Positions 23,491 to 33,965 of a stretch of 64,000 bases of DNA are shown here, in pieces. Location of the stretch: assembly GCF_000004195.4 (NCBI RefSeq), contig NC_030681.2, forward strand, positions 135,873,506 to 135,937,505, in the 5' to 3' direction. The notes under the pieces are model-generated. The model did not search any database and was not told the origin of the DNA. It worked only from the letters and a program-made list of their open reading frames with translations. A program made the position numbers and the translations under genes. The stretch is from Xenopus tropicalis (taxonomy: Eukaryota; Chordata; Amphibia; Anura; Pipidae). Each line of letters opens with the position of its first letter. The stretch's first letter is position 1.

Positions 23491-23536
23491 ATATATATGA
23501 TCCTCTATATAAGTGCCTTTTCTTTGTTTGTTGCAG

Positions 23537-23688
23537 GATTGTATCCAAAAAGGTCCAGTTCTCAGAGGTGTATGTGACCAATGCACCCCCTCAACCCTCG
23601 GACGAAGGCAATCTGCACAGGAAGCTTAACTTTAACCTGGAATCCAGGAATAAAAGTTACCATGTATTACTTTTTGCCAATCCCTGAC
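23537..23688 (+). CDS. Possible terminal coding exon of an unidentified host gene
   Basis: I do not recognise the product. The segment follows a good splice acceptor (pyrimidine-rich CTTTGTTTGTTGCAG ending at 23536) and is open to a TGA at 23686-23688. It encodes about 50 residues that include SKKVQFSEVYVTNAPP and RKLNFNLESRNKSYHVLL. The composition is unlike the AT-rich chance ORFs nearby: balanced codons, mixed charged and polar residues, no low complexity. KKVQF resembles the RVxF docking motif for protein phosphatase 1, but a five-residue match is weak evidence. Downstream sequence could be a 3' UTR, with an AATAAA at about 24265. No upstream exon was found in the window, and a repeat lies directly before the acceptor, so an exapted or chance exon is possible. 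Confidence 0.3.
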
Positions 23689-23689
23689 C

Positions 23690-25220
23690 AAGTGCCACGT
23701 GAGGCAGAGTGCTCATCTCATGGCCCCTTGGCTCGACTCATGGTCTCATAGCAGCAGCAGGTCTAACTTTTTATAACTCAAGAGGGTCTTATTTATTAAG
23801 AATATACTTCTGTTATGACATTGTACTTAAATCTGTGAAAAAAATGATGTGGGGCATTCCATGTTTCTGGGACTTCTGCACTTAACCATAGGCACCCATG
23901 ATTGGGGCAGCAACAGACCAGTATTTGAATTCTTTCCCCCTGATTTCAACAATACAACATGCCCCCACTAAAACTATTAGACACAAAGGGGACATTTACA
24001 GAGGTTACATAAAAGGGTTCTCTTTAGGGCTGATTCTAACAGGATATTCTACCTGGGGTCTGGTTGCACTTTGCACCTCTTACCACATAAGAAATCATCC
24101 AGTGCTCCCTAATTCAGAGATGCAAATTGGGGGTTTGCCTACTGGGCAGGCATCTCTTTGAGGTCTTCCTAGAAGGAGAGAGAAGGAGTGCTCAGAAACC
24201 AGAAGGGGCGGAGCCTCACACTAGATAAGGAAGTCAGTTAAAGAGCTGCAGTTCAGTTGCTTGTAATAAAGAAACAAAATGAATCTGCATTCAGGGAGAA
24301 AGGTATGTTATCCTGGGGGTAATTTTTTAGAGTATTTTTAGAATATTTCAAAATAAAAGACTTACTTATCCTTTCCCCCACTGGTCCCACATTAAACAAA
24401 ATTCTATTAACTTTACTTCCCAGAACATAACAAAGAAGCAACAAAGCATTACTAATACACATTATGTAGCAATGTTGTCAATGGCTTTACTTTTTGTAAA
24501 GTAAATCGGAAATTTTTCAGAAGAAAAAACTTTGGCCTCACTCTAATGGATTTCACTTCTACTTTGGTGTAAAATGTTTTGATTTCTCAAATAAACTGAA
24601 AATCTTACTATTGTTTGTGTAAAGCAACTTGGCAATTGATTTCCAATGATCAAAATCAATTGTATGTTTCCAGTCACAAAGGTTCATTGCTTGTACCTTG
24701 TAAAAATATGATCTAATTCGAATTCAATCATGTATCAGTCAGCCTCCATCAGATGAAGAGCAGGAAAGTAGTTCAGGACAGGAGAGAATGTGATCGTGTG
24801 AGTAGCTGGAGTCACAGTGGATATTAGATACAGCTCCTTCACTGCTTTCTTCTACTTCTGCATTGGAGATTCAATTACACTAAAAGACTGGCAAGACGTA
24901 AGACATTAGTTGGAAGAACCATGGTTATGACGGCATAATTGTGTTAAAGCTTATTTCCCATCATTTATCATAAAAGCTTTGTGGTTTGCCAGAAAGCAAA
25001 ATTTGTTTAGTAATACTTATTGCTGAAACTCGATACGGTGATGGATTTACATATGCTGTAAATTGACAAAAGAAAGGCAATGCATTGATATTAATGCTGC
25101 CTCCAGAAGCAGAAAAAGTTCCAAAGACAAAGAACAAGGCAAAGGCCTTGAAGTGTTTCTGTACAATTATATGCAATAGATGTTTACAGTAATATAACTG
25201 TCAGATTATTCTTTTTTTTA
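23690..25220. other. No gene recognised; possible 3' UTR then unique sequence
   Basis: If 23537-23688 is a last exon, the first few hundred bases here would be its 3' UTR. The remainder is AT-rich and without supported ORFs or clear repeats. Confidence 0.3.
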
Positions 25221-25279
25221 ATTGAACTTTAGAATTCCTCTTTATGATTCCACTTCATAGACTGGGGCTCAGACTTATT

Positions 25280-25875
25280 AAAAAGGAAGGGCCTTGACTG
25301 GGCGAGGAAGGACAGGCTAGAAATGGGGGAGGTCCACAAAGGGTTACTTCTGGATGGCTGCAATTGGAAGTCAGCAGGCAGAAGGAGGAGACAATGGGGT
25401 GTAGGGAAAGCGGGAAAGGAAGTTCCTACCTTTTCCGGTGGAGCAGAGGACAAGCAACATCCCACCCTCCCGCCCTGGTTTTGTGGTAAGTTTACAGGTG
25501 GAGCATTGTAATTGGCTACAGATGCCTTATTGTCACAGCTACAGAGGAATGCTTGCCAGGGGTGGGGGGCTTATGCCCCAGTTTTAGGCACAAGTGTGCC
25601 AAGGTGGATATGGTTTCTTCGGACAAGGGTCCCAGGACGGTGGTTTCATGGTTACCTGCTCCCACGTGCCCACCTGTTGCTCCTGTGACAGGCGGCTGGC
25701 ATGGCAGGTAGCCCAGTTGGTGGTGGTCTTCCGGTGGGCAAGCATTCCATGTGGGGATAGAATGTTGATACAATGATGATTGTTATTGTAAAAAATCTTA
25801 ACAGTATTTTGTTAATAAAGCTGTGGCCTGTTTTATCCCAACCTGGTTGTCCTTATTGCTTTTTTGGGGGGGTGG
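25280..25875 (+). repeat. Possible solo LTR
   Basis: The GC-richer block ends in TTAATAAAGCTGTGGCCTGT followed by TTTATCCCAACCTGGTTGTC. This has the look of a retroviral-type R/U5 with an AATAAA signal. I could not fix TG...CA ends or a target duplication, so the call is tentative. It is unrelated in sequence to the LTRs at 26002 and 30480. Antisense ORFs are not supported. Confidence 0.3.
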
Positions 25876-25996
25876 GGGTTGGCAAAGGTAGTTTGGGAAC
25901 CCCTTTCAGGTGAAAAAAAAAAGCTGACTCAATTGACGATGCACAGTAATGGTAATGGAGGCCAGAATGTCCTCAAAGCCAAAGGAAGTTGCAGTT

Positions 25997-26001
25997 ATGA
26001 A
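25997..26001 (+). other. Target-site duplication, left copy
   Basis: ATGAA directly before the 5' LTR, repeated at 30687-30691 directly after the 3' LTR. A 5-bp duplication is usual for Ty3/gypsy integrases. Confidence 0.9.
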
Positions 26002-26208
26002 TGTAATGTATTTGAGTGTTATTTCACATACGTGCCACTAGGTGGCAATACCGTGGTGTGATGTATGTCTCATGCGCCCCGGAAGTAATAAACCAGAAGG
26101 GAAATACCCTGTTCACTCTCCATGCTCTGACTGTTTTCATGCTAGTTATTGTGCACCTAAAAACAAGTATATAGTAACATAACTGTGCATATTGATGCCG
26201 ACATAACA
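26002..26208 (+). repeat. 5' LTR
   Basis: 207 bp, TGTAATGT ... ACATAACA, identical to the 3' LTR by base-for-base reading. AATAAA at 26087-26092 is a candidate polyadenylation signal, which would place R near the middle. No canonical TATA box stands upstream of it, so an initiator-type promoter is likely. Confidence 0.95.
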
Positions 26209-26210
26209 TA

Positions 26211-26221
26211 AATTGGCGACG
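26211..26221 (+). promoter_or_regulatory. Primer-binding site, tRNA-Ser(GCU)
   Basis: TGGCGACGAGG lies 2 bases after the 5' LTR. It is complementary to the CCA end of vertebrate tRNA-Ser(GCU), whose 3' end reads CCTCGTCGCCA, over 11 bases. It serves as the start of minus-strand DNA synthesis. Confidence 0.85.
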
Positions 26222-26270
26222 AGGGAAACGTGCCCACGGTCAATATCTAGTTGTCAAGCCAGAAGTAAGG

Positions 26271-29200
26271 ATGGCTACGATCATTGGACAGATTGATACC
26301 TTCGACGAGGCGAGAGAGCAATGGACCACGTATGTAGAACGCTTTGAACACTTTGTGAAAGCAAATGACATTGACGAGGGAAAAACAGTGTCGGTTTTCC
26401 TCAGCGTAATGGGAGCATCCACTTATGGACTCTTACGTAGCCTTATTGCACCAGTTAAGCCCGGCACTATGTCATATGGAGACATTGTGAACACACTGCA
26501 AGCGCATTTCAGTCCCAGGCCTATTGTGATTGCTGAGAGGTTCAAGTTTCACAAACGAAATCAGGCGGAGGGGGAAAGTGTTGCACAGTATGTGGCTGTA
26601 TTAAAGAAACTGGCGGAGCACTGTGAATTTGGTGACAATTTAAACGATGCATTAAGAGACAGAGTGGTGTGTGGCCTGTGCAGCGAGTCAATACAGCGGA
26701 AGCTTTTGACTGAATCGGCGCTCACGTACCAAAAGGCCGTGGACATAGCAATGTCAATGGAGGCTGTATCGAGGGAATCACAGCATTTAAGTAACTCATT
26801 GAAAGTAAATGCCATGTCTTTTGCATCAGAATCGCCAAAGGCAAAATGTTTTAGATGCGGAAAGTCTAACCATACCCAAAATGAATGTTTTTACAAAGAC
26901 CAACTGTGTCACAATTGTGGAAAGAAGGGCCACATCGCTCGGTCATGTAAAGGTGCAAAGACAGAGGTGAAAATACCGAGAGTTTTCGGAAAAGGAAACT
27001 ATGTAAAAAGTAAGGGAATGACAAAGAAAAAAACAATTCACAAAATGGGCACTGAGACGGAAAGGCTGAATGAAGAGACAAGTTCGGATACTGAGTCTGA
27101 ACTGACACTACACAACGTTACCGCAACATCGCAAAACCCTGCACCAGGGAACATAATGAAAAGGGAAAATGAGGAAGGGACAGCGGTAATAAAAATACAA
27201 CCAAAAATTGAGGGGTTACGAGTAGAGATGGAAGTCGACACAGGAGCGGCAGTTTCTATTATCTCAGGGGAACTGTATAGAGATAAATTAAGTCACATTC
27301 GTCTGCGCCATACAAACGTTGTTCTCAAGACATACACTGGCGAAGTAATCCGGCCAGAAGGAGTCATCAAGGTGTGCGTTAAGCTAAACAAACAACGTGC
27401 ACGGTTACCACTGTATATTGTTACCGGAAATGCGGTTCCGCTATTCGGACGCGAGTGGCTTCGCCGAATTCATCTGGACTGGCGTGAGATCAAATCAATA
27501 AGTGCAGTACACCGCAGCAACGAAGGGACATTGGACAGCCTTCTAAAACAGCATGAGAAAGTTTTCAGTGAAGAGTTAGGAACTTTCAATGGTTACACAG
27601 CTACCATCAATCTGAAACCAGGAACTCAACCAAAGTTTTTCCAAGCTCGAGTGGTACCATATGCCATCAGACCCAAGGTGGAGGAAGAAATCAACCACCT
27701 ACTCAAACAAGGAATCATTTCACCAGTACGATTCAGTGAATGGGCAACCCCGATTGTGCCTGTAATCAAAAAAGGAGGTAATGTCAGAATCTGCGGTGAC
27801 TTCAAAGTAACGGTAAACCCAGCCTTATGTGCCGAACATTATCCATTACCTCGGATTGAAGATCTGTTCGCTTCACTAGCGGGAGGAAAAAGGTTTAGCA
27901 AATTGGACCTTTCACAAGCGTACCTGCAGATCCCTGTACATGAAAATTCACGGAAATACTTAACCATCACGACACACAAGGGAATGTTCGTATACAACAG
28001 ATTACCTTTTGGCATCACATCAGCTCCATCGATATTCCAACGAGCCATGGAACAAGTACTGCAGGGGTTACCATCCGTCCACTGTTTTCTGGACGACATC
28101 CTGATCACAGGGAGAGACGATGCGCACCACTTGTCTAATCTTGAGGCTGTGCTAAATAGACTGGAGAAATGTGGACTTCGGGTAAAAAGAGAGAAGTGTG
28201 AGTTTTTCAAAAACTCATTAGAGTATTTGGGACACATGATTGATGCATCGGGACTCCACAAGTCCGCCAATAAACTGCGCGCAGTTGCAGAGGCACCGGT
28301 CCCGGTCAATGTTAGCCAACTCAGGTCCTTCCTGGGGCTGGTTAATTATTATGCAAGATTCGTTCCAAACCTGTCCACAGTCCTTCACCCCCTGAACGCA
28401 ATGTTACATAAGGAGGTGAAATGGAACTGGTCTCCAGAATGTGAGGGTGCATTTCTGGAAATCAAGAGACAGCTATTGACACCCAATGTGCTTACGCACT
28501 ACGACCCAAGACTTCCAGTCCGATTGGCGTGCGACGCTTCACCCTATGGGGTGGGGGCAGTACTTTCACATTTGATGCCAGATGGGCAGGAAAGACCCAT
28601 AGCCTTCGCTTCGAGAACCTTAAGTAAGGCAGAGCAAAACTATGCGCAGCTGGAGCGAGAAGCATTAGGATTAATCTTCGGAGTACGGAAGTTTCACACT
28701 TACCTATATGGACGTCACTTCACCTTAATGACCGATCACCGTCCACTTACCACCATACTCCATCCACACAAAGCGACTCCCTCCATGGCTGCAGCCAGAC
28801 TTCAAAGGTGGGCTCTCCTGTTGGCTGCACATAACTACACTATCCAGTATAGGAGTGCGGACAAACACGGGAATGCAGATAGTTTATCACGCTTACCACT
28901 GCCTGTTCACCACAAGGACAGAAAGGATGCATTAGAGGTTTATTTTATAAACAAAATGGATACACTTCCAGTCAGTAGCAGTGATATTCGGAAAGGAACC
29001 AGGACAGATCCAATTCTCTGTCGGGTAAAGGAAATGGTATCCACCGGGTTATTCCCACCTACCAAAGACTCAGAAAATGTTTTAAAACCGTATCTCATGA
29101 GGAAGGAGGAGCTATCACTTTTGCAGGACTGTCTAATGTGGGGACAGCGAGTTATCGTCCCACCAAATTTGAGACCCCAAGTCTTAGAGGATTTACACAC

Positions 29201-30299
29201 GGGACACCCAGGTGTAGTCAAAATGAAGGCATTAGCGCGTAGCTACATCTGGTGGCCAAATATCGACTCGCAGATTGAGGAAAAATCTAAAACCTGCATG
29301 TCCTGTCAACAAAATCAGAAATCCCCAGCCCTATCACCGTTACATCCCTGGGCATGGCCCGAATCCCCTTGGCAGCGAATCCACATCGATTACGCTGGGC
29401 CATTTGAAGGACGCATGTTCCTAGTAGTCGTTGACGCACACTCGAAATGGCCAGAAGTTCTGGTGATGGATTCTACTACGTCATGCAAAACGATCGAGGT
29501 ATTGCGTGGTCTTTTTAGTCGCTATGGCATACCTGAAACCTTAGTGAGCGACAATGGCCCACAATTTACTTCAGAGGAATTTGAATGCTTTCTGAAATCG
29601 AATGGTGTTAAACATGTACGCTCGGCACCATTTCACCCAGCGACCAACGGGTTGGCTGAGCGTTTTGTACAAACTTTTAAACATTCGCTAAAAGCATCCA
29701 AAGAACCAAAACCATTGCAACAAAGACTAGATGCTTTCCTGTTACAGTACAGGAATACTCCCCACAGCACAACAAAAGAAGCACCGGCAATGTTGTTCTT
29801 ACATCGCAGACTGAGAACACGACTAGATTTAATAAAGCCAAGTGTAAAACAGACTGTGGAGCAAGCCCAAGAAGTTCAATGTTCGTACCGTGCCCTCCAT
29901 GGGAAAGAAAGAGACTTTGGTGTTGGTGATTCCGTGCTGGTCAGAGATTATAGACGTGGGGGAGAAAAGTGGAAAACTGGTACTGTCTCTTCCCAGTCAG
30001 GACCAGTGTCATATACGGTCCAAGTGGACAGTGCACAAACCTGGAAAAGACATGCAGATCAAATGTTAGGGGGACACCCGGAAATCACAAAAGCCACCGA
30101 ACTGTTGCCAGCGGATAACAGTGTGTCACCAATATTAGACGATAGGGAACAAGAACTGCCTTTGATATCTAATGAGACTGTATCTTATGCACCAGACCAA
30201 CATGCAGATGGGCTTGTTGCACCGGCTACGGTTATTTCCCAAAATGAGAGGCGATTCCCCGTGAGGAATCGTAAGGCACCTAACAGATTAGATCTGTAG
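26271..30299 (+). CDS. gag-pol: Gag-Pol polyprotein of the Mag-like retrotransposon
   Basis: The 1342-residue frame starts at the first ATG after the primer site and runs unbroken to TAG. Domain order: Gag capsid-like region (about 1-185); two CCHC zinc knuckles (193-206, 213-226); a basic, acidic and Ser/Thr-rich linker; aspartic protease with DTGA at 323-326; reverse transcriptase with YPLPR (524-528), LDLSQAY (545-551) and the catalytic FLDD (606-609); RNase H with D755, E797, D822 and D870; integrase with the HxxH (976, 979) and CxxC (1009, 1012) zinc site and the DDE triad D1040, D1094, E1130 at 35-residue spacing. The C-terminus ends in a basic tail with no clear chromodomain. All active-site residues I checked are present, so the protein looks functional. 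Gag and Pol share one frame with no stop or slippery break, as in some Mag and Tf1-type elements. Expression is presumably driven by the 5' LTR. Opposite-strand ORFs are shadows. Confidence 0.95.
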   Translation: MATIIGQIDTFDEAREQWTTYVERFEHFVKANDIDEGKTVSVFLSVMGASTYGLLRSLIAPVKPGTMSYGDIVNTLQAHFSPRPIVIAERFKFHKRNQAEGESVAQYVAVLKKLAEHCEFGDNLNDALRDRVVCGLCSESIQRKLLTESALTYQKAVDIAMSMEAVSRESQHLSNSLKVNAMSFASESPKAKCFRCGKSNHTQNECFYKDQLCHNCGKKGHIARSCKGAKTEVKIPRVFGKGNYVKSKGMTKKKTIHKMGTETERLNEETSSDTESELTLHNVTATSQNPAPGNIMKRENEEGTAVIKIQPKIEGLRVEMEVDTGAAVSIISGELYRDKLSHIRLRHTNVVLKTYTGEVIRPEGVIKVCVKLNKQRARLPLYIVTGNAVPLFGREWLRRIHLDWREIKSISAVHRSNEGTLDSLLKQHEKVFSEELGTFNGYTATINLKPGTQPKFFQARVVPYAIRPKVEEEINHLLKQGIISPVRFSEWATPIVPVIKKGGNVRICGDFKVTVNPALCAEHYPLPRIEDLFASLAGGKRFSKLDLSQAYLQIPVHENSRKYLTITTHKGMFVYNRLPFGITSAPSIFQRAMEQVLQGLPSVHCFLDDILITGRDDAHHLSNLEAVLNRLEKCGLRVKREKCEFFKNSLEYLGHMIDASGLHKSANKLRAVAEAPVPVNVSQLRSFLGLVNYYARFVPNLSTVLHPLNAMLHKEVKWNWSPECEGAFLEIKRQLLTPNVLTHYDPRLPVRLACDASPYGVGAVLSHLMPDGQERPIAFASRTLSKAEQNYAQLEREALGLIFGVRKFHTYLYGRHFTLMTDHRPLTTILHPHKATPSMAAARLQRWALLLAAHNYTIQYRSADKHGNADSLSRLPLPVHHKDRKDALEVYFINKMDTLPVSSSDIRKGTRTDPILCRVKEMVSTGLFPPTKDSENVLKPYLMRKEELSLLQDCLMWGQRVIVPPNLRPQVLEDLHTGHPGVVKMKALARSYIWWPNIDSQIEEKSKTCMSCQQNQKSPALSPLHPWAWPESPWQRIHIDYAGPFEGRMFLVVVDAHSKWPEVLVMDSTTSCKTIEVLRGLFSRYGIPETLVSDNGPQFTSEEFECFLKSNGVKHVRSAPFHPATNGLAERFVQTFKHSLKASKEPKPLQQRLDAFLLQYRNTPHSTTKEAPAMLFLHRRLRTRLDLIKPSVKQTVEQAQEVQCSYRALHGKERDFGVGDSVLVRDYRRGGEKWKTGTVSSQSGPVSYTVQVDSAQTWKRHADQMLGGHPEITKATELLPADNSVSPILDDREQELPLISNETVSYAPDQHADGLVAPATVISQNERRFPVRNRKAPNRLDL

Positions 30300-30469
30300 T
30301 TTTTGTTTTTATCTGCACTGCATAATATGTTAATTGGGTGTAGACTCAAGCAGTTAACGGTTGGTCCGGTAGGTTATTTTATCATTAATATGGCCTCACA
30401 GTTATTGAGTTCCACTGATGTTCCAATGTTCACGGTATGAGAAAGAACATGGGAGTAATTGATCTAAGT

Positions 30470-30479
30470 GGGGAGGAGA
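30470..30479 (+). promoter_or_regulatory. Polypurine tract
   Basis: GGGGAGGAGA abuts the 3' LTR, as expected of the plus-strand primer. Confidence 0.9.
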
Positions 30480-30686
30480 TGTAATGTATTTGAGTGTTAT
30501 TTCACATACGTGCCACTAGGTGGCAATACCGTGGTGTGATGTATGTCTCATGCGCCCCGGAAGTAATAAACCAGAAGGGAAATACCCTGTTCACTCTCCA
30601 TGCTCTGACTGTTTTCATGCTAGTTATTGTGCACCTAAAAACAAGTATATAGTAACATAACTGTGCATATTGATGCCGACATAACA
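30480..30686 (+). repeat. 3' LTR
   Basis: 207 bp, identical to the 5' LTR. It is followed by the second ATGAA duplication at 30687-30691. The AATAAA here would direct 3' end formation of the genomic RNA. Confidence 0.95.
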
Positions 30687-30691
30687 ATGAA

Positions 30692-32057
30692 GATGACATT
30701 GACTTGGCAATTACTAATAAATGTGGGTACCACTAAGCTCTGCTAGCTTGTTTCTTTTAACCTGAGATATTATATTTTACAATAACTGCAAGCTCCCTTA
30801 AGGTTACAGTGTCGGACTGGAGTGTCCAAGGCCCACCAGGGCTGCTGGCTTGGGGCCCCCCACCACAGCAAAGAGCTGCTACACTCAATGTGTACCTTTC
30901 TGCCCACTTCCTCCTTGTGGCTGCTATGGGAGGGGGAGTTCTGGCTCCCGCAGTTACCAGGTGGGCCTGGGTCAGCAGAGGCCGTGGGTCCCACTAGGGC
31001 TGGATCTCACTGGGTTTTTTCTCAGTGCCCCACTGGCCCAGCCCAACCCTGGAAGGTTAAGTATTCCAGCTCAGTTGTACCATTTTATTGTCCTATATTG
31101 TCCTGGCTGACTATCTCACTGAGCTGTATAAACACTGCAGATTTTTTTTTATTATTTGTTTCCAAAGCTCCATGTTCTCATATCTTAATGTAGAGTTCTC
31201 TTAAAGTTTACATCAGAGGTGTTAAACATGTGACCTTCTAGATGTGACCATTAACAACATGGTGGAACAAAGGACATTGGAAAAGCTGCAGATCCTTGAG
31301 TTTCATATACATACATACTCACAGCCTTGTGAAAATTCTACTACACAGAACAATGGCATTTCAGATATTTTTAAACCAATGTCAAGGACAAACTACTTAG
31401 TGATTGTAAGGAAAATGATAAACAAGAAGGCAAAAAGGAAATCTTAAAACAGATGGCGGTTTTCATGGTTTTTCTGTAACGCTTCTACTGCATAAACTCT
31501 TCCATGTATGAGATCAGATATTTTTTTCATAGTTTAAAACAGATTGAATCTTTCTGAATGCATGCAATCTAATTTAATTCTGAATATGATTTATCCATTT
31601 AAAAGCATTCATACAAAGTGTGACAATTATGACACAATTCTGGACTCAGTGGGGATGATTATACTAATGCTTCCTGGCTATGCATCTTCAGAAGGTTACA
31701 CACAATTTCTCTGATTTCACTTATGAATATCCATAATTTTCCATTATGAATTGCCCAAATGACTCATAAATAAGTAAAATCAGATTTGAAATAGACTTTT
31801 ACCTAGCGCTGACTTGGAAATGTAATTGCCTGAGGGACCACTGAGAAATGTTGGCTAACTTTGGTACAGTCTGAATGGTATTATTTTTGTTATATTCATT
31901 TAAGGTTAATTATTGAAGATTATAATTTCAATGCAATCTAGCCCTGTGTGAAAACACAATTTTGTTCCTATAAACTATTTGTAAGCAAGCAATCTCAGTA
32001 GGATTCTGGTGGCTAGCTCTTGCTGCCATTCTCACTAGATCCTGTTGCCCCAGTATC
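30692..32057. other. No gene recognised
   Basis: 30800-31060 contains GTGTCGGACTGGAGTGTCCA and GGTGGGCCTGGGTCAGCAG, resembling a dispersed repeat. 31200-32040 looks single-copy and noncoding. No ORF is supported. Confidence 0.35.
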
Positions 32058-32060
32058 TTA

Positions 32061-32443
32061 AGGTCCCCATACACGGGCCAACTATAGCTGCCGATATCGG
32101 TCCCTTGGACCGATTCAGCAGCTAATCGGGCCGTGTATGGGCAGAACAGAGCGGCCTGGCCGACCGATATCTGGCCTGAAATTGGCCAGATCTCGATCGG
32201 CCAGGTAAGAAAATCCGGTCGGATCGGGGACCGCATCAGCTCGTTGATGCGGTCCCCAAACCGACTGCCCCATAACCACAAATGTAATCCGATAGTTTGG
32301 CCCCAGGGCCAAACGATCGGATTATTTTTTTTTTAAGTTACTTGCTACCCAATATCGCCCACCCGTAGGTGGGGATATCGGGTGAAGATCCGCTCGCTTG
32401 GCGACATCGCCAAGCGAGCGGATCTTATAGTGTATGGGCACCT
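32061..32443. mobile_element. Palindromic MITE (family D), TTA duplication
   Basis: Ends AGGTCCCCATACACGGGCC and AGTGTATGGGCACCT are flanked by TTA (32058-32060, 32444-32446). Internal inverted blocks CGCTTGGCGATGTCGCCAAG-like and GGGGACCGCATCA/TGATGCGGTCCCC are present. Likely PIF/Harbinger-derived by its duplication. A second copy is at 38988-39306. Confidence 0.75.
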
Positions 32444-32525
32444 TTACTCAAAGTCACTGCACTTATTGTATGATCCAGTCTATGCATCTAAAAACCTATA
32501 TGCCTTATCTATGATTTAGTAGGGC

Positions 32526-32806
32526 TGTGATCCCCAACCAGTGGCTCGGGGGCAACCCCTCTGATGTTGCTCCCAATGGCCTCAAAGCAGGTTTTCATTT
32601 TTTAATTTCTGACTTGAAGACAAGATTTGGAGGCATAAAGACCATGTGTACAGAGCCTCCTGTAGTCTGCTATTCATCATTGGGCTATAAATAACCAATC
32701 AAAGCCCTTATTGGTCATCCCCTAGGAAATGTTTTCATGCTTGCATTGATCCCCAACATTTTTTACATTTAAATGATTATGGGTAAAAAAGGTGGGGGAC
32801 CCCTGT
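32526..32806. mobile_element. hAT-like MITE (GATCCCCAACC / GGGGACCCCTG ends)
   Basis: TGATCCCCAACCAGTGGCTC at the left and GTGGGGGACCCCTGT at the right. Flanks AGTAGGGC (32518-32525) and AATAGGGC (32807-32814) agree at 7 of 8 positions, in keeping with an 8-bp duplication. The interior matches the split copy at 6627-7510. Confidence 0.65.
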
Positions 32807-32826
32807 AATAGGGCATAATAATAAAG

Positions 32827-33803
32827 AGTTCTCCTGGGGATTTCCGGATAAGGGATCTTTCCGTAATTTTGATCTCCATAACTTGTCTGCTAAAAATGAT
32901 TTAAATATTGAATAAACATAATAGGATTGTTTTGCCTCCAATTAGGGGTAATTATATCTTAGTTGGGATCAAGTACAGGTACTGTTTTATTATTACAGAG
33001 AAAAGGGAATCATTTAACCATTAAATAAACCCAATAGGGCTGTTCTGCCCCCAATAAGGGGTAATTATATCTTAGTTGAGATCAAGTACAGGTACTGTTT
33101 TATTATTACAGAGAAAAGGGGATCATTTAACCATTAACTAAACCCAATAGGGCTGTTCTGCCCCCAATAAGGGGTAATTATATCTTAGTTGGGATCAAGT
33201 ACAAGATATTGTTTTATTATTACAGAGAAAAGGGGATCATTTAACCATTAACTAAACCCAATAGGGCTGTTCTGCCCCCAATAAGGGGTAATTATATCTT
33301 AGTTGAGATCAAGTACAGGTACTGTTTTATTATTACAGAGAAAAGGGAATCATTTAACCATGAAATAAACCCAATAGGGCTGTTCTGCCCCCAATAAGGG
33401 GTAATTATATCTTAGTTGGGATCAAGTACAGGTACTGTTTTATTATTACAGAGAAAAGGGAATCATTTAACCATTAAATAAACCCAATAGGGCTGTTCTG
33501 CCCCCAATAAGGGGTAATTATATCTTAGTTGAGATCAAGTACAGGTACTGTTTTATTATTACAGAGAAAAGGGGATCATTTAACCATTAACTAAACCCAA
33601 TAGGGCTGTTCTGCCCCCAATAAGGGGTAATTATATCTTAGTTGGGATCAAGTACAAGATATTGTTTTATTATTACAGAGAAAAAGAGAATCATTTTTAA
33701 AAATAAGAATTATTTGCTTATAATGGAGTCTATGGGAGATGGCCTTTCCGTAATTCAGAACTTTCTGGATAATGGGTTTCCAGATAAGGGATCCCATACC
33801 TGT
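32827..33803 (+). mobile_element. CAGGTATGGG MITE with about 6-7 units of the 113-bp repeat
   Basis: The outer left end is lost; GGATAAGGGATCTTTCCGTA and the right end GATCCCATACCTG remain. GTTTTATTATTACAGAGAAA recurs seven times at about 113-bp steps from 32978 to 33665. Units alternate slightly (TTAGTTGGGATC or TTAGTTGAGATC, ATTAAAT or ATTAACT), and pairs of variants repeat in order, pointing to block duplication of two or three units. Confidence 0.85.
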
Positions 33804-33965
33804 ACTTGATCCCACCTAAGGTCCTTATTGGAAGCAAAACAATACTATTTGGTTTCATTAATGTTTAGATGATTATTTAGCAGACTTGAGGTATGGAGAT
33901 CCAAATTACGGAAAGGTCCTTTATCAAGGTCCCTAGCATTCTGGATAACAGTTACCATACCTGTA
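33804..33965 (-). mobile_element. CAGGTATGGG MITE, internally deleted copy fused to the previous one
   Basis: ACTTGATCCCACCTAAGGTC through GTATGGAGATCCAAATTACG to CATACCTGTA is half of the family in reverse orientation, sharing the CATACCTGTA junction with the array copy on its left. Confidence 0.6.

Larger units (their letters stand above)
26002..30686 (+). mobile_element. Complete Ty3/gypsy LTR retrotransposon, Mag-like lineage
   Basis: The element is 4685 bp from TG to CA. In order it has a 5' LTR, a primer-binding site for tRNA-Ser(GCU), one Gag-Pol frame, a polypurine tract and a 3' LTR. The two LTRs are identical over 207 bp and the ATGAA duplication is intact, so the insertion is recent. 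Lineage is inferred from the tRNA-Ser primer, the two CCHC knuckles and the integrase style, which are typical of the Mag clade. No env-like frame exists. Confidence 0.95.

Noticed and set aside
25229..25773. Short ORFs in a GC-richer block as possible exons
   Set aside because: Composition fits an LTR-like repeat; no domain and no convincing splice sites.
27839..28309. 156-codon ORF on the - strand inside the retrotransposon
   Set aside because: It is antisense to the reverse transcriptase frame and has no features of its own.
32966..33680. Direct repeats that could suggest a CRISPR-like array
   Set aside because: Units are 113 bp, contiguous, without unique spacers, and lie inside MITE ends in a vertebrate genome.
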